Assembly: GCA_046728055.1 (NCBI GenBank)
Contig: JBKPDU010000116.1
Coordinates: 1 to 35,462, forward strand
Direction: 5' to 3'
Length of the DNA stretch: 35,462 bases
From: AC-69 sp046728055
GTDB lineage: Bacteria; Actinomycetota; UBA4738; HRBIN12
Below are positions 7,096 to 15,502 of the stretch, one piece after another. A program made the position numbers and the translations under genes. Each line of letters opens with the position of its first letter. Positions within the stretch are counted from its first letter, which is position 1. The notes below the pieces were generated by a model. It was not told the origin of the DNA, made no database searches, and was given only the letters and a program-made list of their open reading frames with translations.

Positions 7096-7829
7096 GCAGT
7101 ACCACTCGCCTCGAGGCGGACCGCCCGGACCTCAGCCTCTCGGGCCTTCCGGAGGAGCAGGATCCCCATGCCCAGTAGCCACAGCGTGATCACCGTGGGG
7201 CCGATGATCGTCAGGATCCGGAAGGCCTCCGTCGGCTCGCCGACCGCGGCCTGGATCGTCCCGGCGAAGAGGGACAGGACCCCGCCGGCCGCAGCCACCC
7301 ACCCCAGCCACCTCGGGTACCCGTCGCCGAGGGCTACCGCAAGGCCGAACAAGATGAACGTTGCCCCGCCGAACACGAAGTTGAAGGCGCTCACGAGCGC
7401 GAAGTCGATCGTCTCGTTCGCGTGCACCAGCCCGAGCGCGACGTCTCGCTCCCCGGGCGAGGCGGCCGCCCACTCCTGCGCCAACTGAGGCGCCGCGACG
7501 CCCTCCAGGATCACCAGTACGAAGCCGATCGCGGCGCCCGTGACGGCGGCGGCCAGCCCGAAGCGGCCCAGGGCTCCCGGGCGGCCGTGCCGGATCGAGT
7601 GACGGATGGCGACGAGGCCGCCAAGCATGAGGGCGATCCCCAGCAGGATCGCCAGGTGAACCGGAACCCAGATCTCGCTCTCGGCGATCACGCGAGCCGC
7701 TCCCTCAGGATCGTCGATCGGGGTGGCCGGGTTGATCAGGTTCCCGACCATCCCCAGGAGCGCTCCCGCGATGGCCGCGAGGCCGCCGATCCTGAACACC
7801 CGGCGGTCGTCTTCGGACGTTCCCCTCAT
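7092..7829 (-). CDS. Multi-pass membrane protein (DUF4386-like)
   Basis: 245 residues with about six to seven hydrophobic segments: IGGLAAIAGALLGMVGNLI (14-32), VHLAILLGIALMLGGLVAI, FGLAAAVTGAAIGFVLVIL, FVFGGATFILFGLAVALG, WLGWVAAAGGVLSLFAG and IIGPTVITLWLLGMGILLL. The segment NPATPIDDPEGAARVIAESE between helices 1 and 2 is typical of DUF4386-like hypothetical membrane proteins. The ATG at 7829-7827 has a GGAGGAG stretch about 9 bases upstream. It is divergent from the MerR-family gene and shares its operator region, so it is a likely MerR target. Its stop overlaps the start of the next membrane gene. Function unknown. Confidence 0.78.
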   Translation of the reverse strand: MRGTSEDDRRVFRIGGLAAIAGALLGMVGNLINPATPIDDPEGAARVIAESEIWVPVHLAILLGIALMLGGLVAIRHSIRHGRPGALGRFGLAAAVTGAAIGFVLVILEGVAAPQLAQEWAAASPGERDVALGLVHANETIDFALVSAFNFVFGGATFILFGLAVALGDGYPRWLGWVAAAGGVLSLFAGTIQAAVGEPTEAFRILTIIGPTVITLWLLGMGILLLRKAREAEVRAVRLEASGTA

Positions 7830-7854
7830 CCTTCACTCTCCTCCCCCCGCTCTC

Positions 7855-7875
7855 ATGGATAGTCGAGCTATCCAT
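7855..7875. promoter_or_regulatory. Perfect inverted repeat, candidate MerR-family operator 1
   Basis: ATGGATAG-TCGAG-CTATCCAT: 8-base perfect arms around a 5-base spacer, in the 93-base region between the divergent membrane protein (start 7829) and MerR-family (start 7923) genes. The same half-site GGATA/TATCC recurs just downstream. Confidence 0.7.
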
Positions 7876-7878
7876 GAT

Positions 7879-7895
7879 GGATATTGATACTATCC
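7879..7895. promoter_or_regulatory. Second inverted repeat, candidate MerR-family operator 2
   Basis: GGATA-TTGATAC-TATCC: the same half-sites as the upstream palindrome, with a 7-base spacer. The two palindromes are centred 22 bases apart (7865 and 7887), about two helical turns, so dimers bound to both would lie on the same face of the DNA. Confidence 0.65.
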
Positions 7896-7922
7896 ACTCG
7901 CGATGTCAACCCGGAGGGGTGG

Positions 7923-8567
7923 ATGAGGATCTCGGAACTCAGCAAGGCGTCCGGGGTATCGATCCCAACGATCAAGTTCTACCTGCGTGAGGGCCTGCTG
8001 ACGCAGGGCAGGCTGGTCGCCGCGAACCACGCCGAGTACGGCCTGGATCATGTCCGGCGGCTTCGCTTGGTCAGGGCGCTATCCGAGGTGGGTGGGATCC
8101 CGCTCGCGACGGTCCGCGAGGTCCTCCGGGCCGTGGACGACCCGGACCTCCCCATCCATGATGCCCTCGGAACGGCTCATCGGGCGCTCGGCCCGGACGT
8201 CGGGGAGGAGGACGATCCAGCGGTGAGCGATGCCCGCGTGGAGGTAGACCGCTTTCTCGAGGGGCTCGGGTGGGACGTCTCCTCGGGCAGTCCCGGCCGA
8301 CACGAGCTCGCGGTCGCGCTGGCCACCCTGCGGAGGCTCGGCTGGCCGAACGCCGACGCGCGCCTCTTCACCCGATACGCGAGGGCCGCCGACCGGCTGG
8401 CCGCCGCCGAGGTCCGGAGGACTACGCCCACGGGCGTCACACGGGGCGAGACGATGGAACGAGCGGTCATCGGCACGGTGGTGTTCGGGGCGGTGCTCTC
8501 GGCGCTCCGCAGGCTCGCTCAGGAGCATCATTCCGCGCTCCGGTTCCGCTCGACGACGGAGCCGTAG
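7923..8567 (+). CDS. MerR-family transcriptional regulator
   Basis: 214 residues. The N-terminal winged HTH is clear: MRISELSKASGVSIPTIKFY (1-20), LREGLL, then HVRRLRLVRALSEVGGIPL (43-61), as in MerR proteins. The C-terminal 110 residues are helical and lack a cysteine cluster, so metal sensing of the MerR/CueR type is not supported; this is more like the broad one-component group sensing small molecules or membrane stress. The ATG at 7923 has GGAGG 5 bases before it; an earlier ATG at 7884 lies within the palindromes and is unlikely. It is divergent from the membrane protein pair, with two shared palindromes between them. Confidence 0.88.
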   Translation: MRISELSKASGVSIPTIKFYLREGLLTQGRLVAANHAEYGLDHVRRLRLVRALSEVGGIPLATVREVLRAVDDPDLPIHDALGTAHRALGPDVGEEDDPAVSDARVEVDRFLEGLGWDVSSGSPGRHELAVALATLRRLGWPNADARLFTRYARAADRLAAAEVRRTTPTGVTRGETMERAVIGTVVFGAVLSALRRLAQEHHSALRFRSTTEP

Positions 8568-8670
8568 GCGGCCCGGCCTGCATCGGCATGGCCGTTTGAA
8601 CTCGCTGACGGATCCGGAAGTATCCGGGGAGCCAAAGACGGGTCAAAGAAACGGTGCGACTCGCGCCCGA

Positions 8671-8778
8671 ATGGCCGCCCACGCAATCCCGAACGCGCGC
8701 TCGCACGCTGCCGGGTGGGTTCCACGACGTGACCCCGAGACGCTGGCGGCCGAGCTGCTCGCCTTCTTGGGAGCCTGA
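8671..8778 (+). pseudogene. Possible C-terminal remnant of an alpha/beta hydrolase
   Basis: A short frame reading AAHAIPNARSH then DPETLAAELLAFLGA resembles the last strand and helix of alpha/beta hydrolases (usually IPNAR..L.G..HDV.PE.LA..L..F). A second frame over the same bases supplies LPGGFHDV, so a frameshift in the middle would restore the match. No upstream hydrolase body is present, and 8568-8670 holds nothing I recognise. It is convergent with the cyclase gene at 8827. This is a tentative call based on pattern recall. Confidence 0.3.
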
Positions 8779-8826
8779 GGCGAGAAGACGTTTTGAGAGC
8801 GAATGAGGCGAGAGGCATGGGAACGG

Positions 8827-10161
8827 TCAGTCAGCAAGGACCGCGTAGAGAAACCAGTCACCTGGAACGCCCTTCAGCTGGTGCGCCCCTCGCTCGTCCA
8901 ACTCAATCTCAGAACCCGCAATCAGGTCTCGGACCGTTCGAGATACCAGGATCTCGCCTTCCCCCGCGGCGGCCATCACCCGAGCCGCGATGTGGACCGC
9001 AATCCCGCTCACATCGACTTCTCTCCTCTCCACCTCTCCGGTGTGGATCCCAGCTCGAATCTCGAGCTCGATACGGCGGAGATCCTGTCGCAGGGCTGCG
9101 GCTGCTCGGATCGCGCGTCGAGGGCCGTCGAACGTCGCAAGGATGCCGTCACCTGTTGTCTTGACCACGTGACCGCCGAACGCGGCCGTCACGCGACGCG
9201 CTGCGTCGTCGTGAAGCGTGAGGAGCTCCCTCCACCGCTCATCGCCGAGCTCCGTCGCCCGCTGAGTGGAGCGGACGATGTCGGTGAACAGCAGCGTCAT
9301 GACGGCTCTCGTCGTGTCTGGACCGCGGCGCGTCCCGGTGAGGAACTCCTCGATCGCGTCGAGTGCCAGCTCGGCATGTTCCCATGGCAGGGGCCCGTCG
9401 GCTCCAGGGAGCTCAACGAGCTTGGCTCCTTCGATGTGCTGGGCTAGGTACCGCGCGTGCTCCACTCTGAACCACGGATAGTCCACGCGATGCAGGATCA
9501 ACGTCGGTACCCTGATTGAAGAAAGGACCAATCGGGCATCTGCGTGAATCATCGCGCTCACGTAGGCGCTCACCGCCGTCGGGCCGGCGATGCTCCGAGT
9601 GTACCTGGCGAACCAGCGGCGAAAGTACGGATCGGCGGCCTGGCTGGGCACCTGCATCTCGGCCTGTTGCTCGGTTCCCCACGTCGCCTCTATCCGGTCC
9701 CGGACCTCTTGAACCCTCTCCGGCGGGGCCCCGATGGGATAGTCGTCGGAGCGCAGCAACCGGGCGGCGGTGTTGGCGAGCACGAGTGCGACCGTGCGGT
9801 CGGGCCGCACGGCTGCGAACAACATCGCGGTCGGTCCCGCGTCAAAAATGCCCATCACGGCCGCCTGCTTGGAACCGGCAGCGTTCATCACTGCCGTCAA
9901 GTCGTCGATGTACGACTCCCAGGAGGGAAGATCATCAATCGGAAGAGGATCGGACGCGCCGGAGCCTCGACGGTCGAAGAGGATGAGACGTGAGAACGAC
10001 GCGAGGCGCCGGTTCCACGCAGCGACCATTGGGTCCTCCCACCCGAGATCCACGCTGCCGAAGGTGCCGGCAGTACTCACAAGGTCGAGCGGTCCCTCAC
10101 CGAGCACCTGGTACGCGACGCGTGCACGATCCACCGATGCGTACTGTGTCTCCGGCTCCAT
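8827..10161 (-). CDS. Class III adenylate/guanylate cyclase with N-terminal alpha/beta-hydrolase domain
   Basis: 444 residues in two domains. Residues about 10-275 are an alpha/beta-hydrolase fold, with the oxyanion-side strand ILFDRRGSGASD (60-71). The nucleophile elbow, normally GxSxG, reads Gly104-Ile-Phe106-Asp-Ala-Gly109, so the catalytic serine is Phe and the domain is probably a ligand sensor rather than an enzyme. Residues about 285-440 are a class III cyclase homology domain: FTDI (metal Asp294) and VVKTTGDG (333-339, purine-specifying Lys334 and metal Asp338). The segment VSGIAVHIAARV (384-395) has His390 at the usual Asn position and Arg394. It should make cAMP, or possibly cGMP, from NTP. 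It lies 100 bases downstream of the small membrane gene and 546 bases from the second cyclase gene. Confidence 0.9.
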   Translation of the reverse strand: MEPETQYASVDRARVAYQVLGEGPLDLVSTAGTFGSVDLGWEDPMVAAWNRRLASFSRLILFDRRGSGASDPLPIDDLPSWESYIDDLTAVMNAAGSKQAAVMGIFDAGPTAMLFAAVRPDRTVALVLANTAARLLRSDDYPIGAPPERVQEVRDRIEATWGTEQQAEMQVPSQAADPYFRRWFARYTRSIAGPTAVSAYVSAMIHADARLVLSSIRVPTLILHRVDYPWFRVEHARYLAQHIEGAKLVELPGADGPLPWEHAELALDAIEEFLTGTRRGPDTTRAVMTLLFTDIVRSTQRATELGDERWRELLTLHDDAARRVTAAFGGHVVKTTGDGILATFDGPRRAIRAAAALRQDLRRIELEIRAGIHTGEVERREVDVSGIAVHIAARVMAAAGEGEILVSRTVRDLIAGSEIELDERGAHQLKGVPGDWFLYAVLAD

Positions 10162-10261
10162 CAGGTCAGGGTAACTCGACCGCCCCGTCGGCTGTGCTGG
10201 TCGCTGGGTTGCATCCGACGCGCTCTGTGACCCTGCGGTTCTCTTCCAAGCGGCGGCGCGC

Positions 10262-10645
10262 TCACACGGTCGGCTTCATCACCATCATGTAGACGATCGC
10301 AGCGATGATCACCATCGTGATGATGCCGGTCACGGTCGTGCGCCGGGCCGCCTGTTCGTACGCAGCCTCGTCGCTAGGACCCGCTTCGGCGAGCTCCACC
10401 TGCCGCCTGAGCGCTGGTGAGAAGAAGATCCCGCCGAACGCAGCCATCGTCACGTACAGAGCGATGCCCGCAGCGATCCAGAACGTCGTGAATCCTAGAT
10501 CCGCGTCGAGCACCATAAGGATTCCAGTGAGAGGTGGGACGATGTACGGGGGTTGGCCAATCGAGCTTCGAGCCTGCGGATCCCCTTCAGGACGTATGCC
10601 GAGGCGCGAGGCCTCTTCGGTCCAGCACAGCCAGATAATGGTCAC
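10262..10645 (-). CDS. Small membrane protein, DUF2269-like, N-terminus doubtful
   Basis: Residues about 40-127 match the pattern of DUF2269-type integral membrane proteins: PPLTGILMVLDADLGFTTFW, IAAGIALYVTMAAFGGIFFS, the charged turn ALRRQVELAEAGPSDEAAYE and a final helix VTGIITMVIIAAIVYMMVMK. The family is usually about 150 residues and begins with a helix that is missing here. The frame opens at a GTG (10645-10643) just after an in-frame stop. Another frame upstream reads RILVYLWV, which could be the lost first helix, so a frameshift or truncation at about 10646-10690 is likely. It lies between two cyclase genes on the same strand. Function unknown. Confidence 0.55.
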   Translation of the reverse strand: MTIIWLCWTEEASRLGIRPEGDPQARSSIGQPPYIVPPLTGILMVLDADLGFTTFWIAAGIALYVTMAAFGGIFFSPALRRQVELAEAGPSDEAAYEQAARRTTVTGIITMVIIAAIVYMMVMKPTV

Positions 10646-10707
10646 CTCGGCGCCGGCCGTCTACCTAACGAACCCACAGGTAGACGAGAATCCTGTCCTC
10701 GTAGCGA

Positions 10708-11946
10708 TCAGGCAGCCGGGTCGGCCCGGGCGACGCGATAGAGAGCAGTCGGGCCCGGGAGTCCCTTGAGCTCCGCGTCCTGGATCCGTTCGAACCCGAA
10801 CGTTCCGTTGCCGGCTGCCTCGACGACCGCTTCGCTCGCCAGGACCTCGCCAGGTCCCGCGGCGTCCGCGATCCGCGACGCGAGGTTCACGGTCTGCCCG
10901 AAGACGTCGAGGTCCCGCTCGATCACGGGCCCGGTATGAACCCCGGCGTGCGGTGAGAGCGCACCCTCACCGCTCATCGTCTCCACCAGGTCGAGTGCGG
11001 CTTCGACGCCAACCGTGGCGTCGGTCAGCCGCAGCATCGCCCCGTCGCCGAGCAGTTTCACGAGGCGCCCGCCGTGGCGACTCGCGGTGGCGTCGGCGTG
11101 GCGCTGGAGCGACGTCGCCGCAGCGACCGCGGACTCGTCGCCACGCTCGCGCGTCAGACGTGTGTACCCGGTGAGGTCGACGAAGACGATCGCGGGCGGC
11201 CTCGGCGGCTCGGGGATCGGCGCCAGGCCGCGGGCGGCGAGGAACCGCTCGAACCCCTCGACGATCTGGCTCACGCTGCGCTGCTCCAGGTACCGAGCGC
11301 TCAGCCACGTGAACATGTCCGGCGCCAGTCCGGTCACCTTGATGAATGCGACCCGCACGTCATCGGGGAACTCCTCGAGCTCGCCGCGGAGCAGTCGCTC
11401 ACGTGCCGGCTCCGCGAGCTGCTCGTCCTGGAGGTCCATCCACCCGAGCGTCGCCGCGCGGGTTCCCTGTGCCATCAGCCGGGCCGCTCGGATCAACGAG
11501 TCCTCGTCCGGAGCCATCGCCCAGGCGTCGAGGAACCGTTCGAACAAGGCCTCCTCGTCGACGTGGATCGGCGCATTGGGGTCAGGTTTGGGCAGCCCGA
11601 GCATTTCGAACACGGCGGGTAGCAGCTCGGCCCTCGGGCCAGCGCTCGCCTCGAACTCGGCGAACGTCCGGCTCGACCGCGGACCTGGCTGATGCGGAAG
11701 GTACTCGTCGGTCCGCTGGAATTTGAGCATTCCTTCCGTCGCCGCGCGTTCGACCGATTCTGCCGGGACACCGGAGTCGAGCAGCGCCGACGTCATCCTG
11801 ACCGCGAGCACGGCCCCGAACGTGAAGCGTCCGTCATCGTCCGGTGTGAGCAGTCCGATCGACGTCATCCACCGGACACGCTCCTCCGGGCACGCGCCCT
11901 CCGCCGCGACTTCGGCTGGGGAGTAGGTCCTTGGCACGAGCGCCAT
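10708..11946 (-). CDS. Class III adenylate/guanylate cyclase with N-terminal HTH-like/regulatory domain
   Basis: 412 residues. The first 70 residues (TYSPAEVAAEGACPEERVRW, then GRFTFGAVLAVRMTSALLDSG) look like a MerR-type or adenylate-cyclase regulatory helical domain. A helical middle region spans about 95-245. The cyclase domain (about 252-405) carries FVDLTGYTRL (metal Asp257), VKLLGDG (Lys297, metal Asp301) and GQTVNLASRI (transition-state Asn354 and Arg358). All key class III residues are therefore present, unlike the neighbouring cyclase, which has His for Asn. Dimerisation and nucleotide cyclisation are expected. The Lys suggests ATP as substrate. The start ATG at 11946 lacks a strong ribosome binding site. 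Confidence 0.9.
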   Translation of the reverse strand: MALVPRTYSPAEVAAEGACPEERVRWMTSIGLLTPDDDGRFTFGAVLAVRMTSALLDSGVPAESVERAATEGMLKFQRTDEYLPHQPGPRSSRTFAEFEASAGPRAELLPAVFEMLGLPKPDPNAPIHVDEEALFERFLDAWAMAPDEDSLIRAARLMAQGTRAATLGWMDLQDEQLAEPARERLLRGELEEFPDDVRVAFIKVTGLAPDMFTWLSARYLEQRSVSQIVEGFERFLAARGLAPIPEPPRPPAIVFVDLTGYTRLTRERGDESAVAAATSLQRHADATASRHGGRLVKLLGDGAMLRLTDATVGVEAALDLVETMSGEGALSPHAGVHTGPVIERDLDVFGQTVNLASRIADAAGPGEVLASEAVVEAAGNGTFGFERIQDAELKGLPGPTALYRVARADPAA

Positions 11947-12025
11947 CGTAGCCAGCCCTCGGATGAGCCGGCGGACGGCACCGTCACACCGCGGGAGAAG
12001 CTGCTCGGCCCCGGTCAGAAACCGG

Positions 12026-13276
12026 TCACGATGGCCTCTTCAGCCGGTCGGCGATGTGGCGGAACGCCGCGAGCCATGTGTCGTTGTCGACTCCCCAATC
12101 GCGACCGTGGCGAACGATGACCGCGTTGGCATCGGGAGCCACGTAGAGGTACTGCCCAAAGTTCCCCAGCGCGTAGAACCGGCCGGGCCGCTCTGTATCG
12201 ACCCACCAGAAGTACTGATAGTGCTCAGCCGGGTCGGTCACCGTGTCGAGGGCCGTCGCGGCACTTACCCAGTCGCTCGACACGATACGCGTGCCGTTCC
12301 ACTCGCCCTCGTGAAGGAACAGCTGGCCGAACCGGGCATAGTCGACCGGGGCCGCGTTTAGACCGCTCTCCATCTTCTCGAACCCCGATGCCTCCGAGTC
12401 CAGGCTCCAGGTGGCGTCGGCCTCGGCGCCGAGGGGCTGCCAGAGCCTGGTGGCCATGTACTCGGAGACCGACATCGCGGTCGCCCGCTCGAGCACCATC
12501 CCCAGCAACAGCGGGTTGTAGTTGTTGTAATGCCACGCCTCCCCCGGCGGGCCCACAATCTGGGTGTCGTCCAGGGCCAGCTCGCGCAAGTCGCCGCCGT
12601 AGTAGGTGTTGATGTCGTCCCCCCAGGGCAGCATGGGGAGCTCCTGTTCCTCGTACCGAAGCCCCGAGGACATCGCGAGGAGGTCGCGCAGTGTGATCCG
12701 CTCGAACCGTGGATCCCGCTCCGCTAGCTCGGGGAGGTAATCGGTTACGGGATCCGCCACGCTATCGATCAGCCCATCATCGATGGCGATCCCCACTAAC
12801 GTGGACAGGAACGACTTGGCGACCGAGAACGAGGTCTGCAGGCTCAGGCGGTTGGCACCGTTGAAATAGCGCTCGTAGACCAGGCGGTCCTGGTGGACGA
12901 CCACGAACGCGAGGCTCTGGGTCTCACGCAGAAACGCGTCGAAGCCCGCGCCCGAACCATGCGCCTGGACGGCCGGTGCCGGGAGGTCGATCTCGGCGCC
13001 GGCGGGAAGCGCGCTTACATCCTCACCCGCAGGGATGGTCCGCGCGGGAAAGCGGTACTGGTCGTCCACGTCCGCCTCCATCCACACCATGGCCCGCGCG
13101 ATGGAGGACCGGTCGACCGACGCCCATGCCCACGCATAGACGGCCGCGACGCCCACGAGGACGACCGCGACGCCCACCGCGAGCCGGCGCAGCCATCGGA
13201 ACCACCGTCGCCGGGCCCTCGCGGCCGTCCTTCGGTCGCCCCTGAGATCAGGGCGCTTCGTGGCTTGCTTCCCCAC
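12026..13276 (-). CDS. Membrane-anchored serine hydrolase, class C beta-lactamase-like
   Basis: 416 residues. A basic N-terminus is followed by one hydrophobic helix (LAVGVAVVLVGVAAVYAWAW, 32-51), which acts as a signal anchor and places the catalytic domain outside the cell. Family motifs: SxxK as Ser151-Val-Ala-Lys154 in FSVAKS, YxN as Tyr250-Asn-Asn252 in AWHYNNYN, and His390-Gly-Arg392 in the position of the KTG box. This set is typical of class C beta-lactamase/DD-peptidase relatives, including esterases and D-amino-peptidases, so activity against beta-lactams should not be assumed. The start is GTG at 13276-13274. It stands alone, with the neighbouring small membrane gene 72 bases upstream on the same strand. 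Confidence 0.9.
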   Translation of the reverse strand: MGKQATKRPDLRGDRRTAARARRRWFRWLRRLAVGVAVVLVGVAAVYAWAWASVDRSSIARAMVWMEADVDDQYRFPARTIPAGEDVSALPAGAEIDLPAPAVQAHGSGAGFDAFLRETQSLAFVVVHQDRLVYERYFNGANRLSLQTSFSVAKSFLSTLVGIAIDDGLIDSVADPVTDYLPELAERDPRFERITLRDLLAMSSGLRYEEQELPMLPWGDDINTYYGGDLRELALDDTQIVGPPGEAWHYNNYNPLLLGMVLERATAMSVSEYMATRLWQPLGAEADATWSLDSEASGFEKMESGLNAAPVDYARFGQLFLHEGEWNGTRIVSSDWVSAATALDTVTDPAEHYQYFWWVDTERPGRFYALGNFGQYLYVAPDANAVIVRHGRDWGVDNDTWLAAFRHIADRLKRPS

Positions 13277-13348
13277 TGGCCGTCATCCTCTCGGAGTGTG
13301 TGATGCGCTCGGACACTATCAGTGGCTGGACGACTGCGATGTCTTCCG

Positions 13349-13888
13349 CTACCGGTCGCTTCCAGCGGCAGCCTCGAACCTGGAGATGTCGAACGCAGAC
13401 AGCACGAGTGCATAGACGCTCAGCAATGCGGTCGTGAAGGACAGCAGGATCGCCCACGTGAGATCCCCCCTGCTCGGGTGGAGCCCACCCAGGGCCCACG
13501 GAAGAACGACGATCACGATGACCGCTGCTGTGCCCACCAGCTCATTGACGAGGAGTGCGGTCGAGCGGGTGACTCGTACGACGGCCCGGATCTGACGCAA
13601 CGTGTCCACGTTCGCGGCCAGCGCCATCACGCTCAGGAGTGCGAAGAGGAGTCGGCTCCACCCTGGCTCCAACACCACGAGGGTCAGGGACAAGAGGAGG
13701 GACATAGCGAACAACACCAGGACGATCCTGGTGCCGGCTCGGAAGTACGGGCCAAGGACTCGACCCGACCTGTGCAACCGCTCGAGACCTCTGTCGACGA
13801 AGTAGAAGACCCCAACGAGGAAGAGCCCGACCAGCGCCCCGGAGACCTCGGCCATGTTCAGGAGGAACGCATCCGAGACCTCTTGCAC
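13349..13888 (-). CDS. Hypothetical membrane protein
   Basis: 179 residues with about five hydrophobic segments: MAEVSGALVGLFLVGVFYFV (12-31), GTRIVLVLFAMSLLLSLTLV, LLFALLSVMALAANV, LLVNELVGTAAVIVIVVLPW and WAILLSFTTALLSVYALVLS. The start is GTG at 13888-13886. The pattern occurs in unnamed actinobacterial membrane proteins; I assign no function. It sits between the flavoprotein and the serine hydrolase on the same strand with gaps of 60-72 bases, so cotranscription is possible. Confidence 0.72.
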   Translation of the reverse strand: MQEVSDAFLLNMAEVSGALVGLFLVGVFYFVDRGLERLHRSGRVLGPYFRAGTRIVLVLFAMSLLLSLTLVVLEPGWSRLLFALLSVMALAANVDTLRQIRAVVRVTRSTALLVNELVGTAAVIVIVVLPWALGGLHPSRGDLTWAILLSFTTALLSVYALVLSAFDISRFEAAAGSDR

Positions 13889-13948
13889 GCCGCCAAGCCT
13901 ACCGATGCCGAGAGCGCCGACGCGTGGCTCGAACCGGCGTCATCTGCC

Positions 13949-15382
13949 CTATGACGACTGATCCAGCCGGAAGAGGTTCGCCGGGTCGTATCGAACCTTG
14001 ACCCGAAGTAGCCGATCCACGTGCGGGCCGTAGTACGCATCCGACCACCGGTCGAGATCCGGATCGGTGAAGTTCTGGAACACGCGGGCGGAGCCCCAAG
14101 GATGCACCGTTGCCCACCATCGGTCCACCTGGCGCTGCGCGGCCTCCCCCTCGGACCCGGAGGCATCGGCCGCAATGGTGACCGCGTGCTTGAGTTGGAA
14201 CCGCTCCTCGCGATGCACGAACGCCGTCGCGTCTGGGTCTACGCGGTTGTAGGCGCCGCCCCATGGCATGAAGTCGAGCTCTCGCGACTGCCCCGGGACA
14301 CGTCCGTGCGAGAAGTGTTCCAACAGGTCCGTGATCGCCCGCGAGGGGAGCGATCGTCTGAAGAACTCCGACTTCACGAAGAGACACATCGGCCCCGAGG
14401 GCTGCCCATCCTCGCGCTCGTCCTCTTCGGCACCACCCTCGGTCTCGTCCTGATCGGCCTCGCCGAGCTCGGCCCAGAAGCGCCTCGTCTCCGAGAAGGA
14501 CAGGTGCTCCAGCGAGGAGGAGACCGGATCGGAGCCCGCCCGCGCCACCAACTCCTCGAACAGACCGGACGCATCGGACGCCGCTCCCAGGAACGCGCCG
14601 TACACGTCCACGGACGGGCTCCGATCGACCTCGCCCGTGGCTGTGACCTTCAGGCTCGCGGCGAGCTCGTCGGGCCCGTCCGGCGCCCATGACTGCCAGG
14701 CTTCGACGACGTCGGCCGCCCGTGAGAACGGCCAGGCCAGGTGGACGTTCGTCGCGTTCGGAGCCGGGACCGTCCGGAAGATGAGTGACGTCACGACGCC
14801 GAAGTTGCCGGCCCCGGCGCCTCGGAGCGCCCAGAACAGGTCCTCGTCGTGGTGCGCGTCGCACTCGAGGATGCGGCCGTCCGCGAGGACGATCTCAGCT
14901 CCCACGAGGGAATCCGAGGTGACCCCATACGTCCGGCCGAGGATCCCCAGCCCGCCGCCGAGCGTCAGGCCGGCCACTCCGACTTCGGGGCACGTGCCGG
15001 CCGGAATGGCGAGGCCGTGTTCCTGGAGCCGCTCGTACACCTCTCCCAGCCTCGCGCCGGCGCCCACGGTCGCGACACCGCCCGACACGGAAACCGATCG
15101 CATGGGTGTCACGTCGATGACGACCCCTCGGGTCGACGAGTGTCCCGCGAAGCTGTGTCCTCCGCTCCGAGCCACGATCTCCAGGTCGTGCCCGCCAGCG
15201 AACGAGAGCGCCTCGGCGACGTCCTGCGGATTTGCACACGACACGATGGCCTTGGGCTCAACGTCTTGGTACCGAGCATCGAACGGGCGGGGCGATGCGT
15301 CGAACGCCGGCGACCCTGGAAGGGCGACCTGACCCTGGATCACGCGCTCGAGGGCTTCCCAATTGGGCACGTCGGATGCCAC
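13949..15382 (-). CDS. Berberine-bridge-enzyme-like FAD-dependent oxidase
   Basis: 477 residues, a normal length. The N-terminal PCMH-type FAD domain has ARSGGHSFAG (71-80), where His76 is the expected 8-alpha-histidyl FAD attachment, and GTCPEVGVAGLTLGGGLG (129-146), where Cys131 is the expected 6-S-cysteinyl attachment. A bicovalent flavin is therefore likely. The C-terminus carries the BBE motif YGPHVDRLLRVKVRYDPANLF. Such enzymes oxidise alcohols, sugars or secondary metabolites with O2; the substrate here is unknown. There is an acidic insert (GEADQDETEGGAEEDERED) in the middle of the substrate domain. The start is GTG at 15382 without a clear ribosome binding site. A second, broken copy of this family is at 16431-16645. 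Confidence 0.92.
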   Translation of the reverse strand: MASDVPNWEALERVIQGQVALPGSPAFDASPRPFDARYQDVEPKAIVSCANPQDVAEALSFAGGHDLEIVARSGGHSFAGHSSTRGVVIDVTPMRSVSVSGGVATVGAGARLGEVYERLQEHGLAIPAGTCPEVGVAGLTLGGGLGILGRTYGVTSDSLVGAEIVLADGRILECDAHHDEDLFWALRGAGAGNFGVVTSLIFRTVPAPNATNVHLAWPFSRAADVVEAWQSWAPDGPDELAASLKVTATGEVDRSPSVDVYGAFLGAASDASGLFEELVARAGSDPVSSSLEHLSFSETRRFWAELGEADQDETEGGAEEDEREDGQPSGPMCLFVKSEFFRRSLPSRAITDLLEHFSHGRVPGQSRELDFMPWGGAYNRVDPDATAFVHREERFQLKHAVTIAADASGSEGEAAQRQVDRWWATVHPWGSARVFQNFTDPDLDRWSDAYYGPHVDRLLRVKVRYDPANLFRLDQSS

Positions 15383-15458
15383 CGTACGGAGATCGTGCCA
15401 TGACTGCCGGTAGAACCATCCCCTTCCGGTTCCTCCGGCACCGATCGCGGCTAGGGAT

Positions 15459-15502
15459 GGAGGTAGCCTGATGACGTTTGACGAGGGTCAGCGGAATGGA
15501 GG
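15459..15502 (+). promoter_or_regulatory. Two ribosome binding sites for the VOC gene
   Basis: GGAGG at 15459-15463 precedes the ATG at 15471 by 7 bases, and GGAGG at 15498-15502 precedes the in-frame ATG at 15510 by the same 7 bases. Either start is credible, or both are used. Confidence 0.55.

Noticed and set aside
13899..14864. A 321-codon minus-strand frame overlapping the flavoprotein gene
   Set aside because: Arginine-rich shadow of the berberine-type oxidase, which has FAD-binding residues in its own frame.
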